From IMG/VR virus record IMGVR_UViG_3300046006_001824, positions 1 through 22,108 of that record: a DNA stretch of 22,108 bases; one strand, given 5' to 3'. The DNA comes from a virus. The position numbers and the translations under genes were made by a program. This document shows, piece by piece, positions 1-7,145 of the stretch. Each line of letters opens with the position of its first letter. The stretch's first letter is position 1. The notes under the pieces were generated by a model. The model worked only from the letters and a program-made list of their open reading frames with translations, did not search any database and had not been told where the DNA came from.

Positions 1-1297
1 ACTCATTTTTTAAGTTGTGTTCTGCTTTAGATCTGTATTCTTGTTCGGTTATAACTTTATTCCAGCGGCCACTTTGGGTCTGTTCTTCATTTTGAACATA
101 GCTACTAGAAATCAAGTGCTTGGGACCATATAGGTCTTTGGCAGCTCTAATCGACATGTTTTGCCCATTGACGAAAATGTATTCCTGAGTTGGCGGAATA
201 TTATCCCAATCAATATCGACACTATTAATTAGTTCTTCTACAGGGGCAGGCACAATTTCTGGTTCGGGAGGTTTAATATAATCTCCTGGACGTTCTACAT
301 CGGGTATCTCTACTACTGGTTCTGGCCTATGCACCATTGGTTCTAAGTCTTTGAAATGTACAAATGGTTCCAGAAGGTAGGGATGCTGGTCAAATATAGA
401 TGTAGTAACGGTGGCTGTGCTGACTAGCTCTATCTCTTGTTGTGCTGTAACAGTAGGCGGCTCTGGGTCTACGACCTCGGTGGTCCCTCCGGGGCTGTTA
501 CCCTCCACTAATTCTTGTTCTCGTTCACGAAAGTTTTGAAAACTAATTTGACTAGACAGCAGTAAAATAACTGCCAGCGGATCAAATACCACAATAAGGA
601 TAATGATTACCCAGGTTACTGCTTTTTCCAGTAGGCCCTCGTTTGTCTCACCGTAAACAAACTGTGCAATGTATTTTATTGGGCCAACTTCCGCTTCGAC
701 CTTTCGAACGTCTGCGGCAATCGGCGCCCTTTCTTCATTGAGACTAGCAATAGTTTTCTGCTCGGTGGAGATCTCAGATTGCAAACGGACACGTTCTTTT
801 TGTTGTGCTCGGCGTAGTCCAACTGCTTTATCTGCACCTTTTTCATCTTGGCTGCGACCCATAACTTGGTCCACCGCCTCATCCATCTGTTTAAGTGCTT
901 TGCGATTAGCATCGATGTTTTCCTTTGCGGTTTTAATCTTTTCGTCGTAGACTGCAATTTTACTCTGTACGTCACCGCTAACTAGACTTTGGTCACTGTG
1001 TGCTTTACTTAGGAATCCAAAGATACCCATGCTGGTTATTAGCATTAATACCGCAATGGCAGACAGCAGATAGGTTCGAATACTCCAGGGGGCTATATCC
1101 CAGTTCTGTTTTAACCATAGTGTTGCAGTAACTTTACCGACACCTAGTGCAATTCCCATAATGATTACAGGAATAACTGCGGCCGAGAAGATAGCGGTAA
1201 GACCAAGAATACTATAATATTCTGCTACAATGGAAAGAGTTATACCACTGAATAATGCAAGATACGCTAAGAATTTTTCATTTAATGTTGGTTTCAT
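1..1297 (-). CDS. Membrane-anchored coiled-coil phage protein, C-terminus cut by window edge
   Basis: The minus-strand frame opens with ATG at 1297 and runs stop-free for 432 codons to the left edge, so the C-terminus is missing. Residues about 10-60 are two adjacent hydrophobic segments, and about 74-96 a third. Residues 110-205 are charged and heptad-like, predicting a coiled coil. Another membrane segment follows at about 224-252, containing VFDPLAVILLL. The rest (260-432) is acidic, Pro/Glu-rich and probably disordered, ending in a more ordered stretch near 370-400. No enzyme motif is visible and I do not recognise a named family; similar membrane plus coiled-coil proteins occur in aquatic T4-like phages. 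An inner-membrane or virion role is only inference. The ATG follows the upstream stop by 7 nt, lacks a clear Shine-Dalgarno sequence, and has a late-box-like octamer 4 nt before it. Confidence 0.75.
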   Translation of the reverse strand, partial: MKPTLNEKFLAYLALFSGITLSIVAEYYSILGLTAIFSAAVIPVIIMGIALGVGKVTATLWLKQNWDIAPWSIRTYLLSAIAVLMLITSMGIFGFLSKAHSDQSLVSGDVQSKIAVYDEKIKTAKENIDANRKALKQMDEAVDQVMGRSQDEKGADKAVGLRRAQQKERVRLQSEISTEQKTIASLNEERAPIAADVRKVEAEVGPIKYIAQFVYGETNEGLLEKAVTWVIIILIVVFDPLAVILLLSSQISFQNFREREQELVEGNSPGGTTEVVDPEPPTVTAQQEIELVSTATVTTSIFDQHPYLLEPFVHFKDLEPMVHRPEPVVEIPDVERPGDYIKPPEPEIVPAPVEELINSVDIDWDNIPPTQEYIFVNGQNMSIRAAKDLYGPKHLISSSYVQNEEQTQSGRWNKVITEQEYRSKAEHNLKNE

Positions 1298-1304
1298 CTA
1301 ATAT

Positions 1305-1694
1305 TTATCGGCGCATACTTGCAATGGCCACTGCTTCTTCGTCACTAAAGATAGGCACAGCATTGCTCTTATGCATGGTACCGATGCCTTTAACTTTAGT
1401 ACCAGTATATACTGGATTGGGTTTGAGTACAGCGTTGCCAGTACTGTCACCCCGACTTGGTATATGTGCAGTAGTCCGTTGATTAGGACTTACTAGAGAA
1501 TAATTTAAGGGTTCAGCAGACATTGCACGTTTGCGTTTTTTTTCTTCTGCTTCAACACCCCACTTCTTTTGGAGTTCATTCCATTCTTTATCCAAGTTAC
1601 GTGCCCTCTGTGCTTCTTCAGCATTTCGAAATTTAACTTTGCCTCGCTTTTTTCCAGTCATGGAAAGGCTAGGATGGTGCAAATGCATACTCAT
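1305..1694 (-). CDS. Conserved-looking basic phage protein of unknown function
   Basis: This 129-aa protein is strongly basic in its first half: residues 13-60 hold GKKRGKVKF and many Lys/Arg/Glu, predicted as one long helix. Its second half is Pro/Ser/Thr-rich and probably extended. No catalytic motif, signal peptide or membrane segment is visible, and I do not recognise the family. The start at 1694 lies 2 nt after the preceding stop with no good ribosome-binding site, so translation is probably coupled; ATGs at residues 3 and 12 are possible alternatives. It sits between a small unknown gene and the membrane/coiled-coil gene and is probably co-transcribed with both from the promoter near 2034-2062. 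The reading frame is solid; the function is not known. Confidence 0.7.
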   Translation of the reverse strand: MSMHLHHPSLSMTGKKRGKVKFRNAEEAQRARNLDKEWNELQKKWGVEAEEKKRKRAMSAEPLNYSLVSPNQRTTAHIPSRGDSTGNAVLKPNPVYTGTKVKGIGTMHKSNAVPIFSDEEAVAIASMRR

Positions 1695-1696
1695 AA

Positions 1697-2011
1697 TTAA
1701 ACGGTTGCTAGTTGTGGAGTAGTAATCGGTTGACTAGCTTCAAATAGCTTTTGGGTCTTTTTAGGAATGCCAGTGAATCTATTAATAGTACCTGTGGGAT
1801 CGATCTTAAATGATCCGGCTACTACCCAAATTTGATGACCAGTAGCATCAATACCTGCTAACTTTCGTACTACCCCATTTACTAGTCCAGTGGCAGTATC
1901 TTTGCCACGGTTCCAATGATAGGTAGCACCTTTGTTTTCCCAAATTTGTTCATTTCCAGTTTGGGCAATACACCAAAGTTTAAGTTGCGTAATTGTGTTT
2001 TCAGCGTTCAT
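1697..2011 (-). CDS. Small phage protein of unknown function, first gene after a sigma70-type promoter
   Basis: This 104-aa protein has alternating short hydrophobic strands and polar turns (for example KLWCIAQTGNEQIW and HQIWVVAGSFKIDPTG), which suggests a small beta-rich fold. The C-terminal 20 residues are Pro/Thr/Ser-rich. There are no transmembrane segments and no catalytic motif that I recognise. The start is well supported: AGGAG lies 9 nt upstream of the ATG at 2011, and a sigma70-like promoter sits just before it. It appears to be the first gene of a three-gene unit running to the left edge. Function is unknown. Confidence 0.75.
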   Translation of the reverse strand: MNAENTITQLKLWCIAQTGNEQIWENKGATYHWNRGKDTATGLVNGVVRKLAGIDATGHQIWVVAGSFKIDPTGTINRFTGIPKKTQKLFEASQPITTPQLATV

Positions 2012-2033
2012 AATGTTAATCTCCTATGCACTT

Positions 2034-2062
2034 ATAATACACTGAATTTACCAGTTAGTCAA
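2034..2062 (-). promoter_or_regulatory. Sigma70-type promoter with palindrome over the -35
   Basis: On the minus strand TTGACT (2062-2057) and TATTAT (2039-2034) are separated by exactly 17 nt, close to the bacterial consensus TTGACA-17-TATAAT. Transcription would start near 2027 and read the gene starting at 2011, which has a strong AGGAG. The -35 lies inside a short palindrome (CAGTT/AACTG, 2052-2065). Copies of tttacca flank it at 2047-2053 and 2071-2077, so a repressor or activator site is possible. This is probably an early or middle promoter. Confidence 0.6.
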
Positions 2063-2078
2063 CTGATAATTTTACCAA

Positions 2079-3326
2079 TTATGTCTCGGTCGGAATAGTC
2101 GGAAATGGGCTACTACTAGCAAGTACCGTATCCATCAATGGCGCAATTTGTTTAGTAGTTGCCAGTACTTCGGGTTTTAGCGTCCTTTCATAGATAGCTC
2201 GTTGTTCGGGATCTTTGATTGAATTATATTCGCTAGCCACAACTCCGATATTATCTACTGATGATTGTGCTTTTTGTCCTAATACCACATTTCGTTTATC
2301 TGAAAGAACTTGATCTTTTATTGCATCGCTAGCTAAACCTAAATCAGCCAATGCTGTAGTATAGGAAGTAATACGCTCGTCATACTCCAATAAAATTGCC
2401 GCCTGCTCAGACGGACTTAAAGTTGCTGTTTCTATTCCCAATGCACTCAGTGCTGCTATATCTGGATTTACCAAAGTTGTCGGAACGCCTTCTACATCAG
2501 CTGTGTATGTTGGAAATTTAATTGCAGCAGCTTGCCTTAATTCCAATGCCGCTTTTTCTTCTGCTGTTTTTGCACCAGTGTAGTCACTAATTAGATCTTC
2601 TCTAACTAATGTGCCGACTAAATCGGTTAATGCAGGAACTTCTCCAATTCCCAAATAAGTTGCCATAAAATTAGTAGGAGCATCATTCACTGCTTGAAAT
2701 GCATCTTTCAACGTAAAATCTTCCCCCAATGTAATCTCATCAGTCCATGCCTTGGCGCTATCGATAACATCGCTAATTCCTGTTCCAAGAGATGATGCTC
2801 CGCTGGCCAATGCAGCGGCCAATGTATTATCTTGCAAAGTATAAATCGCATTCAAATTGTTCAGCGTAGTAGCATCACCAGTCAACGCATCCTTGAATCC
2901 TGTAAACACATCCCCTAACGGATTAATAAAATTTTCCGAAATAGAAGTACCTACACCGCCAATTGCATCTCTGAATGTTTCAATACTGCTACCAGCCGGA
3001 ATAACAGAGTTAATACCGTCTTTGAAGTCGTCATATACTTTACCGGCACTGGCTACTAGGGCTTTTGCCGGCTCGGCAATTTCTTTTGGTATTGTATCTA
3101 AAAATTTATCCAATCCAGCTGGACCGCCTTTGATAAAGTCAAAGCTGGCACCAGCAGCAAATACAGCTAATGAAGTAAGTCCCGATGCAATCATTTCTCC
3201 AAAGCTAGATTTTCTTACAGCATCCTGTCCGTCGACTTGCACAGTGCTCGACGGTCTGGTTTTATTTTGGCCGTACCAAGTCTTAAAGGCTGCAATCATT
3301 TGAGGATATGTTACTTGTGCTGGCAT
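2079..3326 (-). CDS. Ala-rich phage protein of unknown function (possible structural protein)
   Basis: This 415-aa protein is rich in Ala, Asp, Thr and Leu. The N-terminus (MPAQVTYPQMIAAFKTWYG) is followed by a mildly hydrophobic Gly/Ala segment at about 45-75 and then long amphipathic helices. Asp/Ala/Thr spacing in residues 130-260 resembles elongated helical virion proteins. No enzyme motif, zinc site or clear membrane helix is present. AAGGA lies 7 nt before the ATG, and the gene starts 10 nt after the Sm-like gene, so it belongs to the same transcription unit. A virion or tail-accessory role is inferred only from composition, size and place; I do not recognise the family. Confidence 0.7.
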   Translation of the reverse strand: MPAQVTYPQMIAAFKTWYGQNKTRPSSTVQVDGQDAVRKSSFGEMIASGLTSLAVFAAGASFDFIKGGPAGLDKFLDTIPKEIAEPAKALVASAGKVYDDFKDGINSVIPAGSSIETFRDAIGGVGTSISENFINPLGDVFTGFKDALTGDATTLNNLNAIYTLQDNTLAAALASGASSLGTGISDVIDSAKAWTDEITLGEDFTLKDAFQAVNDAPTNFMATYLGIGEVPALTDLVGTLVREDLISDYTGAKTAEEKAALELRQAAAIKFPTYTADVEGVPTTLVNPDIAALSALGIETATLSPSEQAAILLEYDERITSYTTALADLGLASDAIKDQVLSDKRNVVLGQKAQSSVDNIGVVASEYNSIKDPEQRAIYERTLKPEVLATTKQIAPLMDTVLASSSPFPTIPTET

Positions 3327-3336
3327 TTTATTTTCC

Positions 3337-3624
3337 TTAGACTAATGCAATGCCAGTAGTACCGGCTAGGTATTGATCGGCTGCATCTTTCTTACTAGGC
3401 ACGATGGCAAAAATATGACTTCTTTGAATAGTAATAGAATCTTTATCTCCTAGTAATACCCACGGAACCATTCCCAGGCCACCGCCTTGCATAGTTAATG
3501 CAAGTGGACGATCGATAGTAACTGTAGTAGCGTCATCTGAATCGAGACGAGCAATCAACTCATCACCGTTGCTTAATTTAATACTGACAACATCACCTGT
3601 TGCCATTGGTTTCTTTAATAACAT
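3337..3624 (-). CDS. Sm-like (LSm/Hfq-fold) small phage protein
   Basis: The 95-aa protein has the look of an Sm fold. A short N-terminal turn leads into the strand pattern VVSIKLSNGDELIARL (residues 12-27), which resembles the Sm1 motif with its central Asn-Gly and Asp. Next come TVTIDRPLAL (about 34-43), a Gly-rich loop, and an Sm2-like strand pair (SITIQRSHIFAIVPSK, 63-78). An Sm-like protein of putative cyanophage origin from marine metagenomes has a solved structure, so phage members of this fold are known. Binding to RNA or to a virion partner cannot be decided here. AAAGGA sits 7 nt before the ATG at 3624; an in-frame ATG six codons later is an alternative. It is flanked closely by unknown genes. 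Confidence 0.6.
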   Translation of the reverse strand: MLLKKPMATGDVVSIKLSNGDELIARLDSDDATTVTIDRPLALTMQGGGLGMVPWVLLGDKDSITIQRSHIFAIVPSKKDAADQYLAGTTGIALV

Positions 3625-3634
3625 ATTTTTCCTT

Positions 3635-4021
3635 TTATAATTCGCCAGTCTCTGCTAGTTTCAGCATGAGACTATAATGTTCGTAGGCTTTCTTTACTGC
3701 CGGGTATTTGTTTTTCAAATACTTTTCTTGTTCTTTTTGTTCCATTAAATTTTCAAACAGTCTATAATGGCCCTGCTTTTTCATATTGTTGAACACTTCT
3801 GATTCAAACTCTGCAATTCGAGTCAACTCGCTTTCAGATACTTCTATAGTGTACAATCTTTCAGTTTCGTACTGCATAGCGTCCATTGCCGTCATGACAT
3901 TATAGTCATTAGGAAACTGAAAAAATTTCGTGTGCATACGAGTGTGCTTATGAGCACGTTTGTTATCATCGAGTATGTTAATTCGATGATCTTGTATAAA
4001 ATGTTTTAAGTTGTCGTTCAT
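3635..4021 (-). CDS. Small helical phage protein with C-terminal KKAYxxY motif
   Basis: This 128-aa protein is His/Lys-rich at the N-terminus (residues 1-32) and then largely helical and charged. Its last 25 residues contain KYPAVKKAYEHYSLMLKL, which closely resembles the end of the protein encoded at 4165-4596. AGGGG lies 7 nt before the ATG at 4021, and the start follows the stop of the 54-aa coiled-coil gene by one nucleotide, indicating coupled translation. No catalytic motif is seen and I do not recognise a family beyond the shared tail. A structural or assembly role is conceivable from the neighbourhood but unproven. Confidence 0.65.
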   Translation of the reverse strand: MNDNLKHFIQDHRINILDDNKRAHKHTRMHTKFFQFPNDYNVMTAMDAMQYETERLYTIEVSESELTRIAEFESEVFNNMKKQGHYRLFENLMEQKEQEKYLKNKYPAVKKAYEHYSLMLKLAETGEL

Positions 4022-4022
4022 T

Positions 4023-4187
4023 TCAACCCCTGGATAATGCAGAAGTTACTTGGCCTAGTTCAGTTTTACGACGACTGTTTTCCCTTTCAAGATAACTTAC
4101 TCGTTGATTCAATTCACTTAGTTGACGCAATGCAGTGGCCAACTGTTTCTCTAAGGTTGCAATTTTATTCAGTTGTGTTTGATCCAT
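4023..4187 (-). CDS. 54-aa coiled-coil protein
   Basis: This short frame opens with MDQTQLNKIATLEKQL and closes with TGA at 4025-4023. Leucines and other hydrophobics follow a heptad pattern through about residues 6-37 (L6, I9, L12, L16, L20, L23, L26, V30, L33), predicting one continuous coiled coil. Three ATGs occur in tandem at 4193, 4190 and 4187. I chose the third because GGGG then sits 6 nt upstream. The 5' end overlaps the upstream gene, which ends at 4165, and the stop is one nucleotide before the next start, a layout typical of a real small phage gene. The function is unknown; a dimeric tether or assembly factor would fit the shape. Confidence 0.6.
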   Translation of the reverse strand: MDQTQLNKIATLEKQLATALRQLSELNQRVSYLERENSRRKTELGQVTSALSRG

Positions 4188-4596
4188 CATCATCCCCAAT
4201 TAATCGTTCTAACAACTTATAGTTATCGTAGGCTTTTTTAAGCGCCGCAAACTTTGCAAGTTTTTCCGGACTTGGTTCTGTTAGAATAGCAAGACGGTCT
4301 TCAATAGTTTCTAGTAATTTTCCTAGGCTACGACCTTTCCATTTGATATCACCATCGAATGTTGCATCAGTCTGAACATACAAACCACTTGAACCAGTAA
4401 TTGTAGAATTCCACATGCCGCTGTTTATACCAGTGGCGTATCCCATACTGCCAACAGCGCCAGTGGCTCCAGTGGAAAAAGTATAACTTGGCGGACTAGC
4501 GTAATTGGCACTATAGGTTGACATGTCAATTTCCTCGATCTTTATATCGCCCCAATCTGCTGTGTCTATAGTAATAGTGTCATCACTTTTATCCAT
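4165..4596 (-). CDS. Phage protein with Gly/Ser/Thr-rich middle and C-terminal KKAYxxY motif
   Basis: The 143-aa protein has an acidic N-terminus with an IEEID segment, and a low-complexity Ser/Gly/Ala/Tyr/Thr middle (about 28-75) like fibre or decoration proteins. A beta turn follows (DATFDGDIKWKGRSLGKLLE, about 78-97), then a helical end with KFAALKKAYDNYKLLERL. The last part matches the tail of the protein encoded at 3635-4021. I remember GDIKWKGRSL-type proteins as common in aquatic T4-like phages but know no proven function. The start overlaps the end of the glutaredoxin gene by 8 nt, with AAGGA 11 nt upstream. A virion-associated role is a reasonable guess. Confidence 0.7.
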   Translation of the reverse strand: MDKSDDTITIDTADWGDIKIEEIDMSTYSANYASPPSYTFSTGATGAVGSMGYATGINSGMWNSTITGSSGLYVQTDATFDGDIKWKGRSLGKLLETIEDRLAILTEPSPEKLAKFAALKKAYDNYKLLERLIGDDDGSNTTE

Positions 4597-4813
4597 TTAG
4601 ATGTGTCCTTAATTCGTCAATGCTGCCAATGACCTTGCCGTCAATTAAAATTTGAGGAACTGAGCGGGCACTAGGGACTTCTTCTAACAATTCTTCTTTA
4701 GTATACCCATCTCCGATCTTTCGTTCTTCGAAGGGAATTGATCGTTGTCCTAACAAGGCTTTTGCCTGTTCACAATTTGGACAATGATATTTGCTCCATA
4801 CAACAACTTTCAT
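4589..4813 (-). CDS. Glutaredoxin
   Basis: This 74-aa thioredoxin-fold protein carries the redox pair C11-P-N-C14 (YHCPNCEQAK) after the first strand, the cis-proline loop SVPQILIDG (51-59) and the final GSIDELRTHL helix. The length suits a minimal phage/bacterial glutaredoxin. It would pass electrons from glutathione to the C-terminal cysteines of ribonucleotide reductase, and its place directly after nrdB supports this. The frame is open further upstream to 4879, inside nrdB, but the ATG at 4813 is chosen because AAAGGA lies 6 nt before it and the protein then starts with the first beta strand (MKVVVWSKY). CPNC in place of the more usual CPYC is a small variation. Confidence 0.92.
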   Translation of the reverse strand: MKVVVWSKYHCPNCEQAKALLGQRSIPFEERKIGDGYTKEELLEEVPSARSVPQILIDGKVIGSIDELRTHLNG

Positions 4814-4823
4814 TTTGATTCCT

Positions 4824-5924
4824 TTATAGATCTGGTAATTCTTCGTAGCTAACATTGTCCGACATAACGCCAATGACATAGTTAGTGCTTTCGTTTTCTT
4901 GTAGTGCAGTCTGCTTCTTGTTAATATTCACATGCTTATTAAACCATGGAATAGGGCTTGCTTTAGGATGCTCACCTTGGTACTTGACGCCGATGTCTTT
5001 CAATCGAGTAAAGGCAGTGTGGTCAACAAAGTCGCTGAGAATAGCAGCATTAAGACCGATGACTGGTCCTAACTTAAACAAATAAGTTGCCCACTCTTTT
5101 TCTTCTTTAATAACTTCCATGTACAGCGCATATACTTCGTCTGCACATTCTTCCTCTAGTTTAAGGAAGTCTGGGTCATCTTTAGTTACATTGTTAATTA
5201 ACCAAGCAGTCCACTCAGTGTGCAATAATTCATCTTGTAGAATTAGGCTAATGATGTTGCCGTTGCCAATGTAAATCTTATTCTCAACCATAGCCAAACT
5301 AGTAGCAAAGCTCACCATGAAGCGTAGAGCCTCCAATGCATATGATGCATGTAAGGCCATCCATATGGCTCGCTTGTGAGTATGAAGGTCAATGTCTTCA
5401 TCCAACTCTTTACGACAGTTGAGCTGATGAAGATCCTCATAGTAACGACCAATGTTAGCAGCCATACCAACAATTTCAGCTGTGTCGTGAATCTTGTTAA
5501 ATTCTTCTTTAGGTACTCCATATACGTTCCTAATAATGTGGCTGTAGCTCTTTGAATGAATATTTGTTTCAAAGAAACTCCAATTGCTTACTAGTGCTTC
5601 AAGCTCTGGAATAGATATAACAGGGCTAAACACTTGGCTTGGTGCGCGACCTTGAATACTGTCTAGAGCAGTTTGACGTAAGAGGTTACTGGTAAAAATA
5701 TGTTTAACAGCATCACTCGATTCCTTATGATCCATTTTGTCTTTGGTAAGACTAATCTCTTCTGGTACCCAGAAAAAGCCTCGGGCAAGTTCTTCATACT
5801 TGGCAATCTTGGGATACTTAACTTCTTCGAAACGCTGTACAGTTACTGGACCTGCTGGATCTAAGAACATAGTGCGCTTTAGATAGTTTGTTTGTTTACT
5901 TAAATTGTATTGTGCTTTGCTCAT
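4824..5924 (-). CDS. nrdB: Ribonucleotide reductase class Ia, beta subunit (NrdB)
   Basis: The 366-aa protein is close in length to E. coli NrdB (376). It makes the diiron-tyrosyl radical used by NrdA to reduce ribonucleotides. Matches to the family include FFWVPEE (W52), ALDSIQGRAP with iron ligand D88, radical tyrosine Y127 in IHSKSYSHII, E198 in ALEALRFMVSF, D231-E232-L-L-H235, IPWFNKH and the C-terminal Y349 for radical transfer. One oddity: the first ligand helix reads E119-T-N-I-H123, so Glu and His are four apart, whereas E. coli and T4 have ETIH. D88 to E119 keeps the usual spacing, so the extra residue lies between E and H. AGGAT precedes the start, which lies two nucleotides after the iscA stop. 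Confidence 0.95.
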   Translation of the reverse strand: MSKAQYNLSKQTNYLKRTMFLDPAGPVTVQRFEEVKYPKIAKYEELARGFFWVPEEISLTKDKMDHKESSDAVKHIFTSNLLRQTALDSIQGRAPSQVFSPVISIPELEALVSNWSFFETNIHSKSYSHIIRNVYGVPKEEFNKIHDTAEIVGMAANIGRYYEDLHQLNCRKELDEDIDLHTHKRAIWMALHASYALEALRFMVSFATSLAMVENKIYIGNGNIISLILQDELLHTEWTAWLINNVTKDDPDFLKLEEECADEVYALYMEVIKEEKEWATYLFKLGPVIGLNAAILSDFVDHTAFTRLKDIGVKYQGEHPKASPIPWFNKHVNINKKQTALQENESTNYVIGVMSDNVSYEELPDL

Positions 5925-5926
5925 TT

Positions 5927-6253
5927 TTATATCCTAAAACTTTCTCCGCAACCACAACGGTCACGTTCATTAGGATTTGAAAATTCAAATCCTTCATTTA
6001 GTCCATTGCGGACCCAATCCATTGTTAATCCTGTTAAGTAAGGCTCGTCCTTTGCACTAACTAGTACTGCAAAATTCGGCTGTGCATAATTTGTAACACC
6101 TATTTCAACTTCTAGTTTGTCTACATATTCTAACACATAAGCTAGTCCACTGCAACCAGTAGTTTTAACTCCAATACGTATTCCTACACCCTTGCCCCGA
6201 CGCTGTAATGTTTGCATTACTTTTTTAACAGCTAGGTCGGTTAAGGTGATCAT
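5927..6253 (-). CDS. iscA: A-type iron-sulfur carrier (IscA/HesB family), second paralogue
   Basis: The 108-aa protein has the three-cysteine signature of A-type carriers: C34 in [13 protein letters not shown], and C100-G-C102 in RCGCGESF at the C-terminus. Strand content and length fit IscA. Family members bind iron or [2Fe-2S]/[4Fe-4S] clusters and hand them from the IscU scaffold to target proteins. Its ATG overlaps the erpA stop (ATGA), so the two are translationally coupled. It is the gene directly before nrdB. The Asn/Arg-rich stretch [11 protein letters not shown] and the loop sequence make it more IscA-like than the upstream paralogue. The assignment to the A-type family is firm; the exact sub-type is less certain. 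Confidence 0.9.
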   Translation of the reverse strand: MITLTDLAVKKVMQTLQRRGKGVGIRIGVKTTGCSGLAYVLEYVDKLEVEIGVTNYAQPNFAVLVSAKDEPYLTGLTMDWVRNGLNEGFEFSNPNERDRCGCGESFRI

Positions 6254-6561
6254 ACACTAAAGGAACTACCACATCCACAAGTTGATGTTGCCCCCGGATT
6301 ATTGATTACAAATTGACTACCGGTGAGATCATCTTTATAGTCAATAGTAGCACCAGTAAGATACTGCATACTCATAGCATCAACTAACACTTTGTCAATT
6401 TCAAAATCATCTTCGTTAACTATCTCGTCAAACGTAAAGCCGTATTGGAATCCGGAGCAACCGCCACCTTGAACAAATGTTCGAACTTTTAAGTTAGGAT
6501 TATTTTCTTCGGCTAAAAGATCTAAAATCTTAGCATGTGCTGATTCAGTTATTGTTATCAT
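6250..6561 (-). CDS. erpA: A-type iron-sulfur carrier, ErpA-like
   Basis: From the chosen ATG at 6561 the protein is 103 aa, with C35 in [11 protein letters not shown] and C95-G-C97 in [11 protein letters not shown], the full A-type carrier ligand set. The [11 protein letters not shown] context, the [15 protein letters not shown] loop and the [12 protein letters not shown] end resemble ErpA more than IscA. ErpA-type proteins insert [4Fe-4S] clusters into apo-enzymes. An earlier in-frame start at 6579 exists, but AGGA lies 7 nt before the ATG at 6561 and the protein then begins with the usual MITITESA. It overlaps the iscU 3' end by 17 nt and the next gene by 4 nt. Confidence 0.92.
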   Translation of the reverse strand: MITITESAHAKILDLLAEENNPNLKVRTFVQGGGCSGFQYGFTFDEIVNEDDFEIDKVLVDAMSMQYLTGATIDYKDDLTGSQFVINNPGATSTCGCGSSFSV

Positions 6562-6937
6562 GTTTGTTCCTATAGTCACTTACTGCGGCTTTAATGGCAT
6601 CCTCGGCCAATATGCTACAATGTATTTTGACCGGAGGTAAGGCGAGTTCTTCTGCAATCTCACTATTCTTAATGCTTGCTGCCTGGTCAAGTGTTTTACC
6701 TTTAACCCATTCTGTAACAAGAGAACTGCTTGCAATCGCCGACCCGCAGCCATACGTCTTAAATTTTGCATCTGTAATAATACCTGTATCATGATCGACT
6801 TTTATTTGCAACTTCATTACATCGCCACATGCCGGCGCACCAACCATACCAGTACCTACTTCATCATCGTCTTTAGCAAAGCTACCTACGTTACGAGGAT
6901 TTTCATAATGATCAACAACTTTATCAGAGTAAGCCAT
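6545..6937 (-). CDS. iscU: Iron-sulfur cluster scaffold protein IscU
   Basis: The 130-aa protein matches IscU along its length. It has the N-terminal [18 protein letters not shown], cluster ligands C37 and D39 in GAPACGD, C64 in [12 protein letters not shown], and H106-C107 in [13 protein letters not shown]100-P-P-V-K104 is the motif recognised by the HscA chaperone in bacteria, so the phage protein may plug into the host ISC machinery. IscU builds [2Fe-2S] clusters from sulfur given by IscS. No iscS, hscA/B or ferredoxin gene is visible here, so the sulfur donor would have to come from the host. GAGG precedes the ATG. It lies two nucleotides after the 68-aa gene, within the nrd operon. Confidence 0.95.
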   Translation of the reverse strand: MAYSDKVVDHYENPRNVGSFAKDDDEVGTGMVGAPACGDVMKLQIKVDHDTGIITDAKFKTYGCGSAIASSSLVTEWVKGKTLDQAASIKNSEIAEELALPPVKIHCSILAEDAIKAAVSDYRNKHDNNN

Positions 6938-6938
6938 T

Positions 6939-7145
6939 TTAGTGCCTCAACATGTTATCATCGGGCTCTTTGAATTCAAACACTAACCCGCCCTCGTGAT
7001 CTACGTATACTCTTTCAAGATCCTCTGATTGAAACCCCATCAGCAATACTTCTTCAGCCTCGGGATCAATAGTGACAGGTGTTGTAATACCGTGTAGTAA
7101 AAGAAAAGATTTTATTTTTTCTTCATTGGTTAGTAATTGGTTCAT
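6939..7145 (-). CDS. 68-aa phage protein between nrdA and iscU, unknown function
   Basis: This small acidic protein starts with a helical segment (NEEKIKSFLLLHGI) followed by alternating strands (VTIDPEAEEVLLMGF, RVYVDHEGGLVFEFKEP). There are no cysteines, so it is not itself an Fe-S protein. The single His residues at 14 and 50 form no known motif. Its ATG overlaps the nrdA stop by four bases (ATGA), and iscU follows two nucleotides after its own stop, so it is a full member of the operon. I do not recognise the family. A role with NrdA or the Fe-S proteins is only suggested by position. Confidence 0.7.
   Translation of the reverse strand: MNQLLTNEEKIKSFLLLHGITTPVTIDPEAEEVLLMGFQSEDLERVYVDHEGGLVFEFKEPDDNMLRH

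Noticed and set aside
676-975. Minus-strand open frame of 99 codons
   Set aside because: It lies wholly inside the stop-free 432-codon frame from 1297, has poor protein-like composition and no ribosome site; the longer frame is the real gene.
2857-3303. Plus-strand open frame of 148 codons
   Set aside because: It is antisense to the 415-aa gene, with no ribosome site and unlike protein composition; it reflects codon bias on the other strand.
4814-4879. Longer glutaredoxin start inside nrdB
   Set aside because: The added residues are not part of a thioredoxin fold, and the ATG at 4813 has a good ribosome site.
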